Positions 35,081 through 43,216 of a stretch of DNA of 64,000 nt are shown piece by piece. Source of the DNA: Carboxylicivirga taeanensis (GTDB lineage Bacteria > Bacteroidota > Bacteroidia > Bacteroidales > Marinilabiliaceae); the NCBI RefSeq assembly GCF_051851475.1, contig NZ_JBPUSJ010000011.1:82330-146329 (forward strand), read 5' to 3'. Position 1 is the first letter of the stretch. The number at the start of each line of letters is the position of its first letter. The position numbers and the translations under genes were made by a program. The notes beneath the pieces were generated by a model. It did not search any database. It was not told the origin of the DNA and saw only the letters and a list, made by a program, of their open reading frames with translations.

Positions 35081-36082
35081 ATGGAAGACAGGAAACGCGA
35101 CCATATTGATTTAGCTTTTAGCTCACGGCTTGAAGGTAAGCATGCCGACAACCGATTTGATTACGAGCCGCTTTTTGGCACCCACCAAAAAACAGAGCTT
35201 GAATACCACTTTGCAGGTAAAAAAATGCGCCTGCCCCTTTGGGTTTCAAGCATGACAGGCGGCACCCAGCGAGCCGGCACCATCAATAAAAACCTGGCTC
35301 AGGCCTGTGCTGAGTTTGGCTTGGGAATGGGTTTAGGCTCATGTCGCATCCTGTTGGACTCACCTGAACATTTTAATGATTTTAATGTGCGCCCCATCAT
35401 GGGTAATGAGGCCCCTTTATTTGCCAATATTGGTATTTGCCAGTTAGAAAGCATGCTGGAAGATGGCAGTACAGACAAGCTTGCAGAACTGGTTGACAAG
35501 CTGGATGCTGATGGCCTGATTGTACATATCAATCCTCTGCAGGAAGCCTTTCAGCCGGAGGGTGATTTATTGAAGCGCCCTGCACTGGAATTACTTCAGG
35601 AGTTTATGGAGGAAACCACGGTAAAGCTCATTATTAAAGAGGTGGGACAAGGATTTGGCTATGCCAGCCTGAAACAGCTCTTACAGATGCCTATTGAGGC
35701 CATTGAGTTCGCAGCCATGGGAGGCACCAACTTTTCTTTGGTGGAGCTCAATAGGTCCAATGCCGTTGCTGCAGAAGTTTTTAACCCATTCATTCATGTG
35801 GGACACACAGCTGAAGAGATGACCCACATGGTGAATAACTTAGTGGATGAACTGCCTCTTGAAGCCATAAAAGCCAAACAGCTCATCATATCGGGTGGTA
35901 TTTCGAGTGTACTGGATGGCTATTACCTCACCTCTGTTTCGAAGCTGCCAGCCTTTTATGGCATGGGCTCGGCCTTTTTACGGCATGCCATGGGCGATTA
36001 CGCGAAGCTGCGTGTATTTGTCGAAAAAATTGATCAAAGTTGGAGCCTGGCATCCAGTTTTTTAAAAGTTAAACAACCCTGA
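35081..36082 (+). CDS. fni: Type 2 isopentenyl-diphosphate delta-isomerase
   Basis: Flavin-dependent enzyme that interconverts IPP and DMAPP, the two C5 isoprenoid precursors. The 333-residue protein has the typical N-terminus MEDRKRDHIDLAF, the flavin/substrate motif WVSSMTGGTQRA, VHINPLQEAFQPEGD (the Gln that acts in isomerisation and the acidic metal site) and IISGGISS near the C-terminus. The family form KEVGFG is KEVGQGF here, and the usual GVGGTS reads AMGGTNFS. Despite these differences the fold signature is clear. It lies 41 bp after the acyl-CoA dehydrogenase and one base before HMG-CoA reductase, linking the leucine genes to the mevalonate genes. Confidence 0.88.
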   Translation: MEDRKRDHIDLAFSSRLEGKHADNRFDYEPLFGTHQKTELEYHFAGKKMRLPLWVSSMTGGTQRAGTINKNLAQACAEFGLGMGLGSCRILLDSPEHFNDFNVRPIMGNEAPLFANIGICQLESMLEDGSTDKLAELVDKLDADGLIVHINPLQEAFQPEGDLLKRPALELLQEFMEETTVKLIIKEVGQGFGYASLKQLLQMPIEAIEFAAMGGTNFSLVELNRSNAVAAEVFNPFIHVGHTAEEMTHMVNNLVDELPLEAIKAKQLIISGGISSVLDGYYLTSVSKLPAFYGMGSAFLRHAMGDYAKLRVFVEKIDQSWSLASSFLKVKQP

Positions 36083-36083
36083 T

Positions 36084-37388
36084 ATGCAATCATTAATACA
36101 AGGTTTCTCTAAACTGAGTCGTGATGAAAAAATTAAGGTGCTGGTTGAGCAACAACAGCTGGCACCTGAAATAGCCGCATCTTTTCAGTCTTTCCTTCAC
36201 CCGAAACAGCAACATTTATTTAATGATATTTCAGAGAATATCATCTCAAATTTCTATTTACCATTTAGTCTGGCTCCCAACTTCCTAATCAATGAAACAC
36301 TTTATATGGTGCCCATGGTGATTGAAGAGAGCTCAGTGGTAGCGGCTGCTTCAAAAGCAGCTGGTTTTTGGGCCAAAAACGGAGGTTTTCAAACCAGAGT
36401 CATCAACACCATCAAAAATGGTCAGCTCTTCTTCAATTGGTCAGGCAATATCAATGCTCTCAACAACCATAACAAAGAGATTGAAGAGCTAATATACAAA
36501 ACTACGGCCACCATCACTTCCAAAATGCGTCAACGAGGCGGAGGAATAACAGGCATAGAGTTTAAGGCAGTGCCAAACATGGCGAATACCTGTCAGGCAC
36601 TCGTTAAATTTCAGACGGCCGATTCTATGGGGGCCAATTTCATTAATACCTGCCTCGAAACCATCGGTCCTGAATTAATGGTCTACATTAATCAGCATCC
36701 CCAACTCAAACAAGAACAGGAGGCGACAGTCATCATGGCCATATTGAGTAACTATACACCTGAGTGTTTGGTCGAATGCAAGGTAAGCTGCCCAATTGAA
36801 CAGCTTCAGCCCTATGCAGGCGGCTACACAACCAGGGAGTTTGCCAACCGGTTTAAAACGGCTGTCGACATTGCAATTAATGATCCCTACCGGGCTGTCA
36901 CCCACAACAAAGGTATTTTTAATGGCATTGATGCTGTGGTGTTGGCTACCGGCAATGATTTCAGAGCCATTGAAGCCGGGGCACAAGCCTATGCAGCGCG
37001 TAACGGCCGTTACGCTTCACTGACCAATATTGAATTGACTAATGAAGTATTTGAATATACACTAACAGTACCTTTAGCTTTAGGAACTGTAGGTGGATTA
37101 ACCAATAACCACCCTATGACCAAAGCAGCCATGCAGATATTACAACAGCCATCAGCCGAACAGCTAATGCAGGTAGCCGCCGCAGCAGGTATGGCCAACA
37201 ACTTTGCAGCAGTAGCTTCGCTGGTAACTACCGGCATTCAAAAAGGCCACATGAAGCTGCATTTGAGTAACATACTCAATACATTCGGGGCTAATGAAGT
37301 AGAAAAAAACGCAGCCATCAAACATTTTAAGGACAGTGTGGTTAGTTACTCTGTGGTGGAAAACTTTTTGAAAACGATTAGACAATAG
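36084..37388 (+). CDS. mvaA: Hydroxymethylglutaryl-CoA reductase (class II)
   Basis: Reduces HMG-CoA to mevalonate with two NAD(P)H, the committed step of the mevalonate pathway. The 434-residue soluble protein has MVIEESSVVAAASKAA (catalytic Glu), DSMGANFINTCLE for cofactor binding, VTHNKGIFNGIDAVVLATGND with the catalytic Lys and Asp, GTVGGLTNNHP, and GIQKGHMKLH with the catalytic His. Length and lack of membrane segments fit the class II bacterial group. The start codon follows the isomerase stop by one base. Cofactor preference (NADH or NADPH) cannot be read. Its gene lies after the leucine genes that supply HMG-CoA. Confidence 0.95.
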   Translation: MQSLIQGFSKLSRDEKIKVLVEQQQLAPEIAASFQSFLHPKQQHLFNDISENIISNFYLPFSLAPNFLINETLYMVPMVIEESSVVAAASKAAGFWAKNGGFQTRVINTIKNGQLFFNWSGNINALNNHNKEIEELIYKTTATITSKMRQRGGGITGIEFKAVPNMANTCQALVKFQTADSMGANFINTCLETIGPELMVYINQHPQLKQEQEATVIMAILSNYTPECLVECKVSCPIEQLQPYAGGYTTREFANRFKTAVDIAINDPYRAVTHNKGIFNGIDAVVLATGNDFRAIEAGAQAYAARNGRYASLTNIELTNEVFEYTLTVPLALGTVGGLTNNHPMTKAAMQILQQPSAEQLMQVAAAAGMANNFAAVASLVTTGIQKGHMKLHLSNILNTFGANEVEKNAAIKHFKDSVVSYSVVENFLKTIRQ

Positions 37389-38309
37389 ATGGTGCAGGAT
37401 AGCGAACAATCATACTATGCACATGGCAAACTGCTGATAAGCGGAGAGTATGTGGTATTGGCAGGTGCAAAGGCGTTGGCAATACCTTTAAAGTACGGAC
37501 AAAGCCTTACGGTGACAGAAAATAAGAAGTATTTTCTGAGCTGGACAGCCACCACTCCAAAGGGCAATTGGTTTGAGGCGACCTTTAATGAGGCATTGGA
37601 AGTGCTCGAAAGCGATAACCTGCCTTTGGCTAACAAGCTCGGTGACATACTTCTTAAATGCAAAAATTATCGTGACGACATTACGCAGCTGCTGCTAAAC
37701 AGGCAGGTAACCACCCGGCTGGAGTTTGATGCTAACTGGGGTTGGGGCAGCAGCTCCACGCTAATATCCCTACTGGCACAATGGTTAGGTGTTCACCCCT
37801 ACCTGTTGTTGCAGGATACCTTTGGCGGCTCGGGCTATGACATTGCCTGTGCCACAGCATCTTCTGCAGTAATATTTGAGCTTAACAATGACATTCCTAA
37901 AACAACACCTGTTCAGTTTCAGCCTGATTTTCATGAAAACATCTATTTTGTTTACACTGGCAGAAAACAAAGCAGCCAGAAGGCAATTGCCAGCTTCAGT
38001 AAAAGTAAAGTCAGTCAGCAAGATTTACAGCGCATTAGTGCCATCACTCAAAACATGCTCGGATGCAATAGCCTGCACGAATTTGGCCACCTAATGGAAG
38101 AGCATGAAACGATCATTAGTTCAATTGTTCAACTTTATCCAATTAAAAATGAACATTTTGAAGATTTCAAAGGTTATATAAAAGCGTTAGGTGCTTGGGG
38201 CGGTGACTTCATTATGGTTGTTTCGGAAGAATCGCCAGACTACATCACCAATTACTTTGCACAAAAAAACCTGAACACCATTTTTAAACTTAATGAAATT
38301 AAAAGGTAA
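37389..38309 (+). CDS. GYDIA-type GHMP kinase, candidate phosphomevalonate kinase
   Basis: A 306-residue GHMP-family kinase. The N-terminus YYAHGKLLISGEYVVLAGA is the GHMP start motif. FDANWGWGSSSTLISLLAQ replaces the usual PxxxGLGSS phosphate loop, and FGGSGYDIACATASSA is the motif that names the GYDIA group of Bacteroidota GHMP kinases. Its gene starts directly after mvaA and is followed by mvaD one base later. The pathway needs a phosphomevalonate kinase that the other two kinases here do not obviously provide, so this protein is the best candidate. That function is inferred from gene order; the motif alone would not show it. Confidence 0.82.
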   Translation: MVQDSEQSYYAHGKLLISGEYVVLAGAKALAIPLKYGQSLTVTENKKYFLSWTATTPKGNWFEATFNEALEVLESDNLPLANKLGDILLKCKNYRDDITQLLLNRQVTTRLEFDANWGWGSSSTLISLLAQWLGVHPYLLLQDTFGGSGYDIACATASSAVIFELNNDIPKTTPVQFQPDFHENIYFVYTGRKQSSQKAIASFSKSKVSQQDLQRISAITQNMLGCNSLHEFGHLMEEHETIISSIVQLYPIKNEHFEDFKGYIKALGAWGGDFIMVVSEESPDYITNYFAQKNLNTIFKLNEIKR

Positions 38310-38310
38310 C

Positions 38311-39345
38311 ATGTCTGTATCTACAGCTCTTATTTACAAAACAGTACAAAGTGCAGCATCCAACATTGCCATTGTTAAGTATTGGGGGAAAAAACCAACT
38401 CAGCAACCAGTGAACCCCAGCATCAGTTTTACTTTGACTAAATCAGTCACTACAACTTCAGTTCGTTACCAACCCGATAATGCGCCTTTAAACATCCGCT
38501 TTTTATTTGAAGGATATGAGAAGCCTGAATTTATGCCCAAGCTCAACACGCTATTGCAGAGGCTACAGCCACACCTTCCGTATTTGGGAAAAGGGCATTT
38601 AACCATTGAAAGCTCCAATACGTTTCCTCATTCGAGTGGGATTGCTTCATCGGCCAGTTCCATGGCAAGTTTAGCCAAGGCCCTTTACACGATTCAAACT
38701 CAAATTGCCCCTTCAGAAACCCGCAGCGATGCCAATACTTTAATTTCTGAGATGGCGCGACTTGGCTCGGGCAGTGCCTGCCGTTCAACCATGCCGGGCT
38801 GGGTTCTTTGGGGAGAAACACCTGAATTGCCAAGCGCATCTAATCAATATGGAGTGACAATTAATTCTGCAGTACATCCTATTTATAAAGATCTTCAGGA
38901 TAGTATTTTGGTAATACGCCAGGGAGCTAAAGCCGTAAGCAGCACGGTTGGGCATCAACTGATGGACACACACCCCTACCGGGATGGGCGTATTCATCAA
39001 GCCAACAGAAACATTAAACGACTGCTGAATGCGCTTAAAACTGGCGACTTTAATATATTCACAGAAGTTTGTGAAGAGGAGGCCTTGAGCTTACATGCGC
39101 TAATGATGAGCTCTTCGCCTGGGTATAGTTTAATGGCTCCCGAGTCGCTTGCAGCTATTGAGCGCATCAAGCAATTCAGACACCAGCACAATATTGCCCT
39201 CACCTATACGCTGGATGCAGGTCCAAATATTCACCTCATCTACCCTAAAAAACACCGTGAAATAATAAGCTCTTTTATTGATGAGCAATTGCGCCCCCTT
39301 TGCGAAAACCGGCAAGTTATTGATGATGAAATATCCATTGCTTAA
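38311..39345 (+). CDS. mvaD: Diphosphomevalonate decarboxylase
   Basis: Converts mevalonate diphosphate to isopentenyl diphosphate, CO2 and phosphate using ATP. The 344-residue protein starts with SAASNIAIVKYWGKKP, the mvaD N-terminal signature. It carries NTFPHSSGIASSASSMAS, in which the Ser/Ala loop binds ATP, and ARLGSGSACRS with the conserved Arg. YTLDAGPNIHLI holds the aspartate needed for decarboxylation. The ATG at 38311 is preceded by AAAGG; an in-frame ATG at 38293 would overlap the kinase gene and adds six residues. The next gene starts 19 bp after its stop. Confidence 0.95.
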   Translation: MSVSTALIYKTVQSAASNIAIVKYWGKKPTQQPVNPSISFTLTKSVTTTSVRYQPDNAPLNIRFLFEGYEKPEFMPKLNTLLQRLQPHLPYLGKGHLTIESSNTFPHSSGIASSASSMASLAKALYTIQTQIAPSETRSDANTLISEMARLGSGSACRSTMPGWVLWGETPELPSASNQYGVTINSAVHPIYKDLQDSILVIRQGAKAVSSTVGHQLMDTHPYRDGRIHQANRNIKRLLNALKTGDFNIFTEVCEEEALSLHALMMSSSPGYSLMAPESLAAIERIKQFRHQHNIALTYTLDAGPNIHLIYPKKHREIISSFIDEQLRPLCENRQVIDDEISIA

Positions 39346-39364
39346 TCCTTCTATAGAAAGACAA

Positions 39365-40336
39365 ATGCAGGAACAGTCAAAAAAAGATATCTATTATTCG
39401 AAAGTAATGCTCTTTGGCGAGTATAGCATTATTCTGGGCTCAAAGGGCCTCACTATTCCTTATTCGCATTTTAATGGCGAGCTAAGATTCATTAACAGCA
39501 ATAGCTACACCAACTTGAATTTTGCCAAAAATTCGAATAGTCAATTACAGGAGCTTTTCGAGTACATAAGTGCACTAAAAGAGCAAAAGGTACTCTTGGC
39601 CGATTTAGATATCCGGCGGCTGGGCAAGGATCTGAAAGAAGGTTTGTATTTTGAATCGTCAATACCAGAAGGCTACGGACTGGGCAGTAGCGGGGCCTTG
39701 GTAGCATCCTTATACAACAGTTACGCCTTGAATAAGATTGAGGCCCACCTGCACATTAGTGATGAAGAGTTATTTAAGTTAAAAAAGATATTTGCACAAA
39801 TCGAATCGTTCTACCATGGTACCAGTTCTGGTATCGACCCACTAATCTGTTACCTGCGCCACCCCATTGTGCTGGAAAATGCTCATCATATTTCTTCAGT
39901 AGGCATTCCGCGTAAAGATATTCTTAACGAAGATGCTATCTTTTTGCTTGATGCTGAAACGACGGGAAAAACGGCACCTCTGGTTAAACTCTTCATGGAT
40001 AAAGTGAAAGATCCTGAGTTTCGGGAGAAAATAGATAAGGGTTTGATCCCAACAACCAACCACTGTATAACATCCATGCTTAATGGGCAACTCAACGACA
40101 TGTTTGACTCCCTGAAGCAGCTGTCTGCTTTTCAGCTAACACATTTTAAGGAGATGATTCCTGAAACAATTCAGGCCCACTGGAAAGAAGGTTTGAACAA
40201 CCAGCTTTATACATTAAAACTCTGTGGTTCAGGTGGCGGTGGTTTCTTTCTTGGATTTACCCGCAACTATTCAGCTACAAAAGATTATTTTGCGGCCAAA
40301 GGAAAAGCGATTATTCCTGTTTATCAGGAACTATAA
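39365..40336 (+). CDS. mvk: Mevalonate kinase (GHMP family)
   Basis: Phosphorylates mevalonate at O5. The 323-residue protein has the GHMP start SKVMLFGEYSIILGSKGL, the phosphate loop EGYGLGSSGALVASLYNS and FYHGTSSGIDPLICYL, which carries the catalytic Asp in SGIDP. LCGSGGGGFFLGF is the C-terminal Gly-rich motif. I chose the ATG at 39365 because it is 19 bp after the mvaD stop with an AGAAAG sequence before it; a frame open from 39278 overlaps mvaD by 68 bp. It is the last gene in the leucine-mevalonate unit. No strong terminator is visible after it. Confidence 0.85.
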   Translation: MQEQSKKDIYYSKVMLFGEYSIILGSKGLTIPYSHFNGELRFINSNSYTNLNFAKNSNSQLQELFEYISALKEQKVLLADLDIRRLGKDLKEGLYFESSIPEGYGLGSSGALVASLYNSYALNKIEAHLHISDEELFKLKKIFAQIESFYHGTSSGIDPLICYLRHPIVLENAHHISSVGIPRKDILNEDAIFLLDAETTGKTAPLVKLFMDKVKDPEFREKIDKGLIPTTNHCITSMLNGQLNDMFDSLKQLSAFQLTHFKEMIPETIQAHWKEGLNNQLYTLKLCGSGGGGFFLGFTRNYSATKDYFAAKGKAIIPVYQEL

Positions 40337-40431
40337 AAGATCAGCCTCCCGTAATTGCTTATAAAACAATTAGAGTGACAGGTGCACACAAACCCCTCTG
40401 GCTTTTTATGAACCTTATTAGGAGCAATCTA

Positions 40432-41526
40432 TCAAAACCGAAACACCCGTTTCAAATACAAGCGCCACAAGGGCTCCTTTCTGTCGGTTTGGTACCGGTA
40501 TTTCATGTAGGCTTTTTGAGGGAAAAATTCGAAGAATAACAGCTTAAATTTGGCACTAAACCCTGGGGTGTTAATGAGGTGCTTAAGGTTGATTAAACGA
40601 TGTTTACGACTTTGGTTTTGCTCACTCAATAAAAAGGCAATACGCTCCATCAGTGCCTCTTTATCATCTGAACCGCTAATGTATTTGTCGGGCATTAGCA
40701 GCATCACCATTTTAACCATCTGTTGCATGGCTGTCTTCTTTTTAGGACAAATGCTATACACATCGTCTAAAAAGGTGGCAAGATCTGCTGCTTTATTAAG
40801 CAACAGCGCAATATCCAACAGCCAGCCTAAACGCAACCCATCCATCTCAACTCCCTTAATGGCGTGAGTAATTAAATGATAGGCTTGCATTTTATCATCC
40901 AGAATGCGAAGGCCTACTCCCTGCTTATCAATTTCAAGTGTATGCCTGAATAAATCACTCGTTTGGGTATAAAAATCGCTGCCAAGAGCAAACAGGCGCT
41001 GATGAATTTCAACCATTATGCCATTGACCTCAACAGCTCTCACATGCGCATCTGTTACTTCATGGTATTTCGACCTGGGCACCACCAGTGGCTTCGCTCC
41101 TTTTTGCAACAGTACTGATAAGGCTTTCAGCCCTTCACCTTCGGGCACCAACAGATCAATATCTCCCATCGGACGAAGGCCTTCATCAGCATACAAACTA
41201 CTGGAAAGAGCAATCCCTTTAAGGGCAACAACTGGAATTCCGGCTGCCTCCAACGCCTGACTGACTCTGTTAAAAACAGACAGATAATGCTGGTATCGAA
41301 TCGTATTATTTAGATAGACACCTTTCCATGCAGACATGCTTTCTGCACTAATACCTTCTATTTGTCCACATTTTACCTGTCTGTAACACCAGGCTCCCAC
41401 CCCATTAGCAGCACCTAAACGAAGCAGTTCATCAGATAATGGACCGTCCCAAAGAACAGGGGCATCCTGAACACTGCACAATTTCATTAGCTGCTTAACA
41501 GCTGATATAGAGACCTTCTGTTTCAT
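40432..41526 (-). CDS. Nucleotidyltransferase family protein (NTP_transf_5 type)
   Basis: A 364-residue protein matching the uncharacterised nucleotidyltransferase family: VVALKGIALSSSLYADEGLR then MGDIDLLVPEGEG, the LKG..R..GDID pattern whose two Asp residues would bind metal. The C-terminal half is helical (AYHLITHAIKGVEMDG). Members of this family are often near polysaccharide genes, but here the neighbour is a CstA-type transporter, whose stop overlaps this start by four bases (ATGA). I set the start at 41526 for that reason; a frame open from 41598 extends inside the transporter gene. The function is unknown. Confidence 0.75.
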   Translation of the reverse strand: MKQKVSISAVKQLMKLCSVQDAPVLWDGPLSDELLRLGAANGVGAWCYRQVKCGQIEGISAESMSAWKGVYLNNTIRYQHYLSVFNRVSQALEAAGIPVVALKGIALSSSLYADEGLRPMGDIDLLVPEGEGLKALSVLLQKGAKPLVVPRSKYHEVTDAHVRAVEVNGIMVEIHQRLFALGSDFYTQTSDLFRHTLEIDKQGVGLRILDDKMQAYHLITHAIKGVEMDGLRLGWLLDIALLLNKAADLATFLDDVYSICPKKKTAMQQMVKMVMLLMPDKYISGSDDKEALMERIAFLLSEQNQSRKHRLINLKHLINTPGFSAKFKLLFFEFFPQKAYMKYRYQTDRKEPLWRLYLKRVFRF

Positions 41527-42980
41527 TGCACCTTTAATGTTTTTAATACTACCCGCCTTGTTCGATACAGAAATGCACCCAGCGTCAACAGACCACAAAC
41601 AGCTCCTGCCCAGGTTCCCGTTTGGGTTTCAATCGCTAATCCCCCATTTGTAATGGGAGCAACCAATAGGTAAGTTATACAAACAATGGTCATAAAAGTA
41701 GCCGGCAGTGATAGATACCAATGAGCCTTACCCACTTTAGCCAGATACATGGCGGCCGTCCATAATACCACTACTGCCAGTATCTGATTCGATAAGCCAA
41801 GATATTTCCAGATGGTCGTAAACTCCAGCTGTGACAACGCAAAGCCGACTGTAAAAAGGGGGATGCTAATGAGTAATCGCTTCACAATGGTGGACTGGTT
41901 GTAGTTAAACATATCGGCAATGGTCAGGCGGGCACTTCTGAAAGCGGTATCCCCGGTTGTAATCGGACAAGCAATAACACCAATAATGGCGAACACAGCC
42001 CCAACAGGTCCCAGCCAGGCTACACTAATTTCGTTCACCACCCAGGCCGGATTATGCCCGTCAACCTGCATGGTCAAATTTAACCCTTCGGCTCCACCAA
42101 AGAAGGTCATGGCTGCTGTTGCCCAAATAATGGCAACAATACCCTCGGCCACCATGGCCCCATAAAATACATAACGCCCGTAGCTCTCCTTTTTAATGGT
42201 TCGTGCCATCATTGGAGCCTGAGTACTATGAAACCCGCTTAGTGCCCCACATGAGATAACAATAAACATCATGGGAAACAGAATGTTTTCGCTGGGGTGA
42301 TGGTGCCAGTTGGCAAAGCTGCTTACCGATAATTCGGGCATTTGCAAACTACCGCCAGCAGCCCCCCAGAGCATAGCAGCCGCAATCGCCACAGCCATTA
42401 TAATCAATGCCGCACCAAAGAGTGGGTATATTTTACCAATAATCTTGTTAATAGGCAGCAGAGTAGCGATTAGGTAATAGGCAAAAATCACATACAACCA
42501 AATAGTAAGTCCGCCTCCCGTGAGATTGGCCAGCAGCCCTGCCGGTCCGGATACAAATGCCACACCAACAAAAATAAGCAGTAGTAAGGTAAAGACCCTC
42601 AGGAAGTTCTGAAAACCAACGCCGAGGTATTTTCCAACTATTTCTGGGATACTGGCACCGCCATTCCGTATAGACAGCATTCCTGAAAAATAGTCGTGCG
42701 TAGCTCCCATAAACAGGCACCCTCCTACTATCCACAAATAGGCCATTGGCCCATACATAGCGCCCAATATGGCCCCAAATATAGGTCCTAAGCCCGCTAT
42801 ATTTAAAAACTGAATGGTAAATACTTTCCAGGTGGGCATGGGAGCAAAATCCACCCCATCAGCCTTTTTAAGTGCTGGAGTTGGTCGGGAATCATCCGCC
42901 CCAAAAAAACGCTCTATAAAACGTCCGTAAAAAATAAAGCCCAGTATCAAAGCCACAATGGCACCAATAAATGTCCACAT
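41523..42980 (-). CDS. Carbon starvation protein CstA family transporter
   Basis: A 485-residue integral membrane protein with about 13 helices. The N-terminus ALILGFIFYGRFIERFFGAD and the FAPMPTWKVFTIQFLNIAGLGPIFGAILGAM region, with GATHDYFSGMLSIRNGG after it, are the CstA domain. It is of the short type (about 480 residues), not the 700-residue E. coli form. Members transport pyruvate, peptides or amino acids when carbon is scarce. The promoter upstream has both -33 and -7 elements. The four-base overlap with the following nucleotidyltransferase gene implies translational coupling of two proteins with no known link. Confidence 0.88.
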   Translation of the reverse strand: MWTFIGAIVALILGFIFYGRFIERFFGADDSRPTPALKKADGVDFAPMPTWKVFTIQFLNIAGLGPIFGAILGAMYGPMAYLWIVGGCLFMGATHDYFSGMLSIRNGGASIPEIVGKYLGVGFQNFLRVFTLLLLIFVGVAFVSGPAGLLANLTGGGLTIWLYVIFAYYLIATLLPINKIIGKIYPLFGAALIIMAVAIAAAMLWGAAGGSLQMPELSVSSFANWHHHPSENILFPMMFIVISCGALSGFHSTQAPMMARTIKKESYGRYVFYGAMVAEGIVAIIWATAAMTFFGGAEGLNLTMQVDGHNPAWVVNEISVAWLGPVGAVFAIIGVIACPITTGDTAFRSARLTIADMFNYNQSTIVKRLLISIPLFTVGFALSQLEFTTIWKYLGLSNQILAVVVLWTAAMYLAKVGKAHWYLSLPATFMTIVCITYLLVAPITNGGLAIETQTGTWAGAVCGLLTLGAFLYRTRRVVLKTLKVQ

Positions 42981-43011
42981 TTTGAATTACATGAAATGGT
43001 ATTTGAACTAA

Positions 43012-43041
43012 CAAAGCTAGTGCTTTATAAAAATCAGACAA
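43012..43041 (-). promoter_or_regulatory. Promoter for the CstA family transporter
   Basis: The minus strand has TTG (43041-43039), 19 bases, then TAGCTTTG (43019-43012). This fits the Bacteroidota -33 TTTG and -7 TAnnTTTG pattern and spacing. The start codon is about 30 bp downstream. Confidence 0.6.
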
Positions 43042-43162
43042 TCCAAACTCAAAATATTTATTCACAGACGACCGTTACTCATCGCTGGCCTCATATTTTA
43101 GCCACATTAAGTCTCTCTTTGTTCAATGGGCTGGTTCATTCAAAGGAAAACCCTTTTAAGCC

Positions 43163-43192
43163 TTGCTGAAGGCCATGTATTTTGTATTTTCG
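43163..43192 (+). promoter_or_regulatory. Candidate promoter for the GH20 hexosaminidase
   Basis: TTG (43163-43165), 19 bases, then TATTTTCG (43185-43192), which has seven of eight bases of TAnnTTTG. The start codon is 25 bp downstream. Confidence 0.45.
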
Positions 43193-43216
43193 AACTGGAA
43201 TAGATAAACCTGTAAC

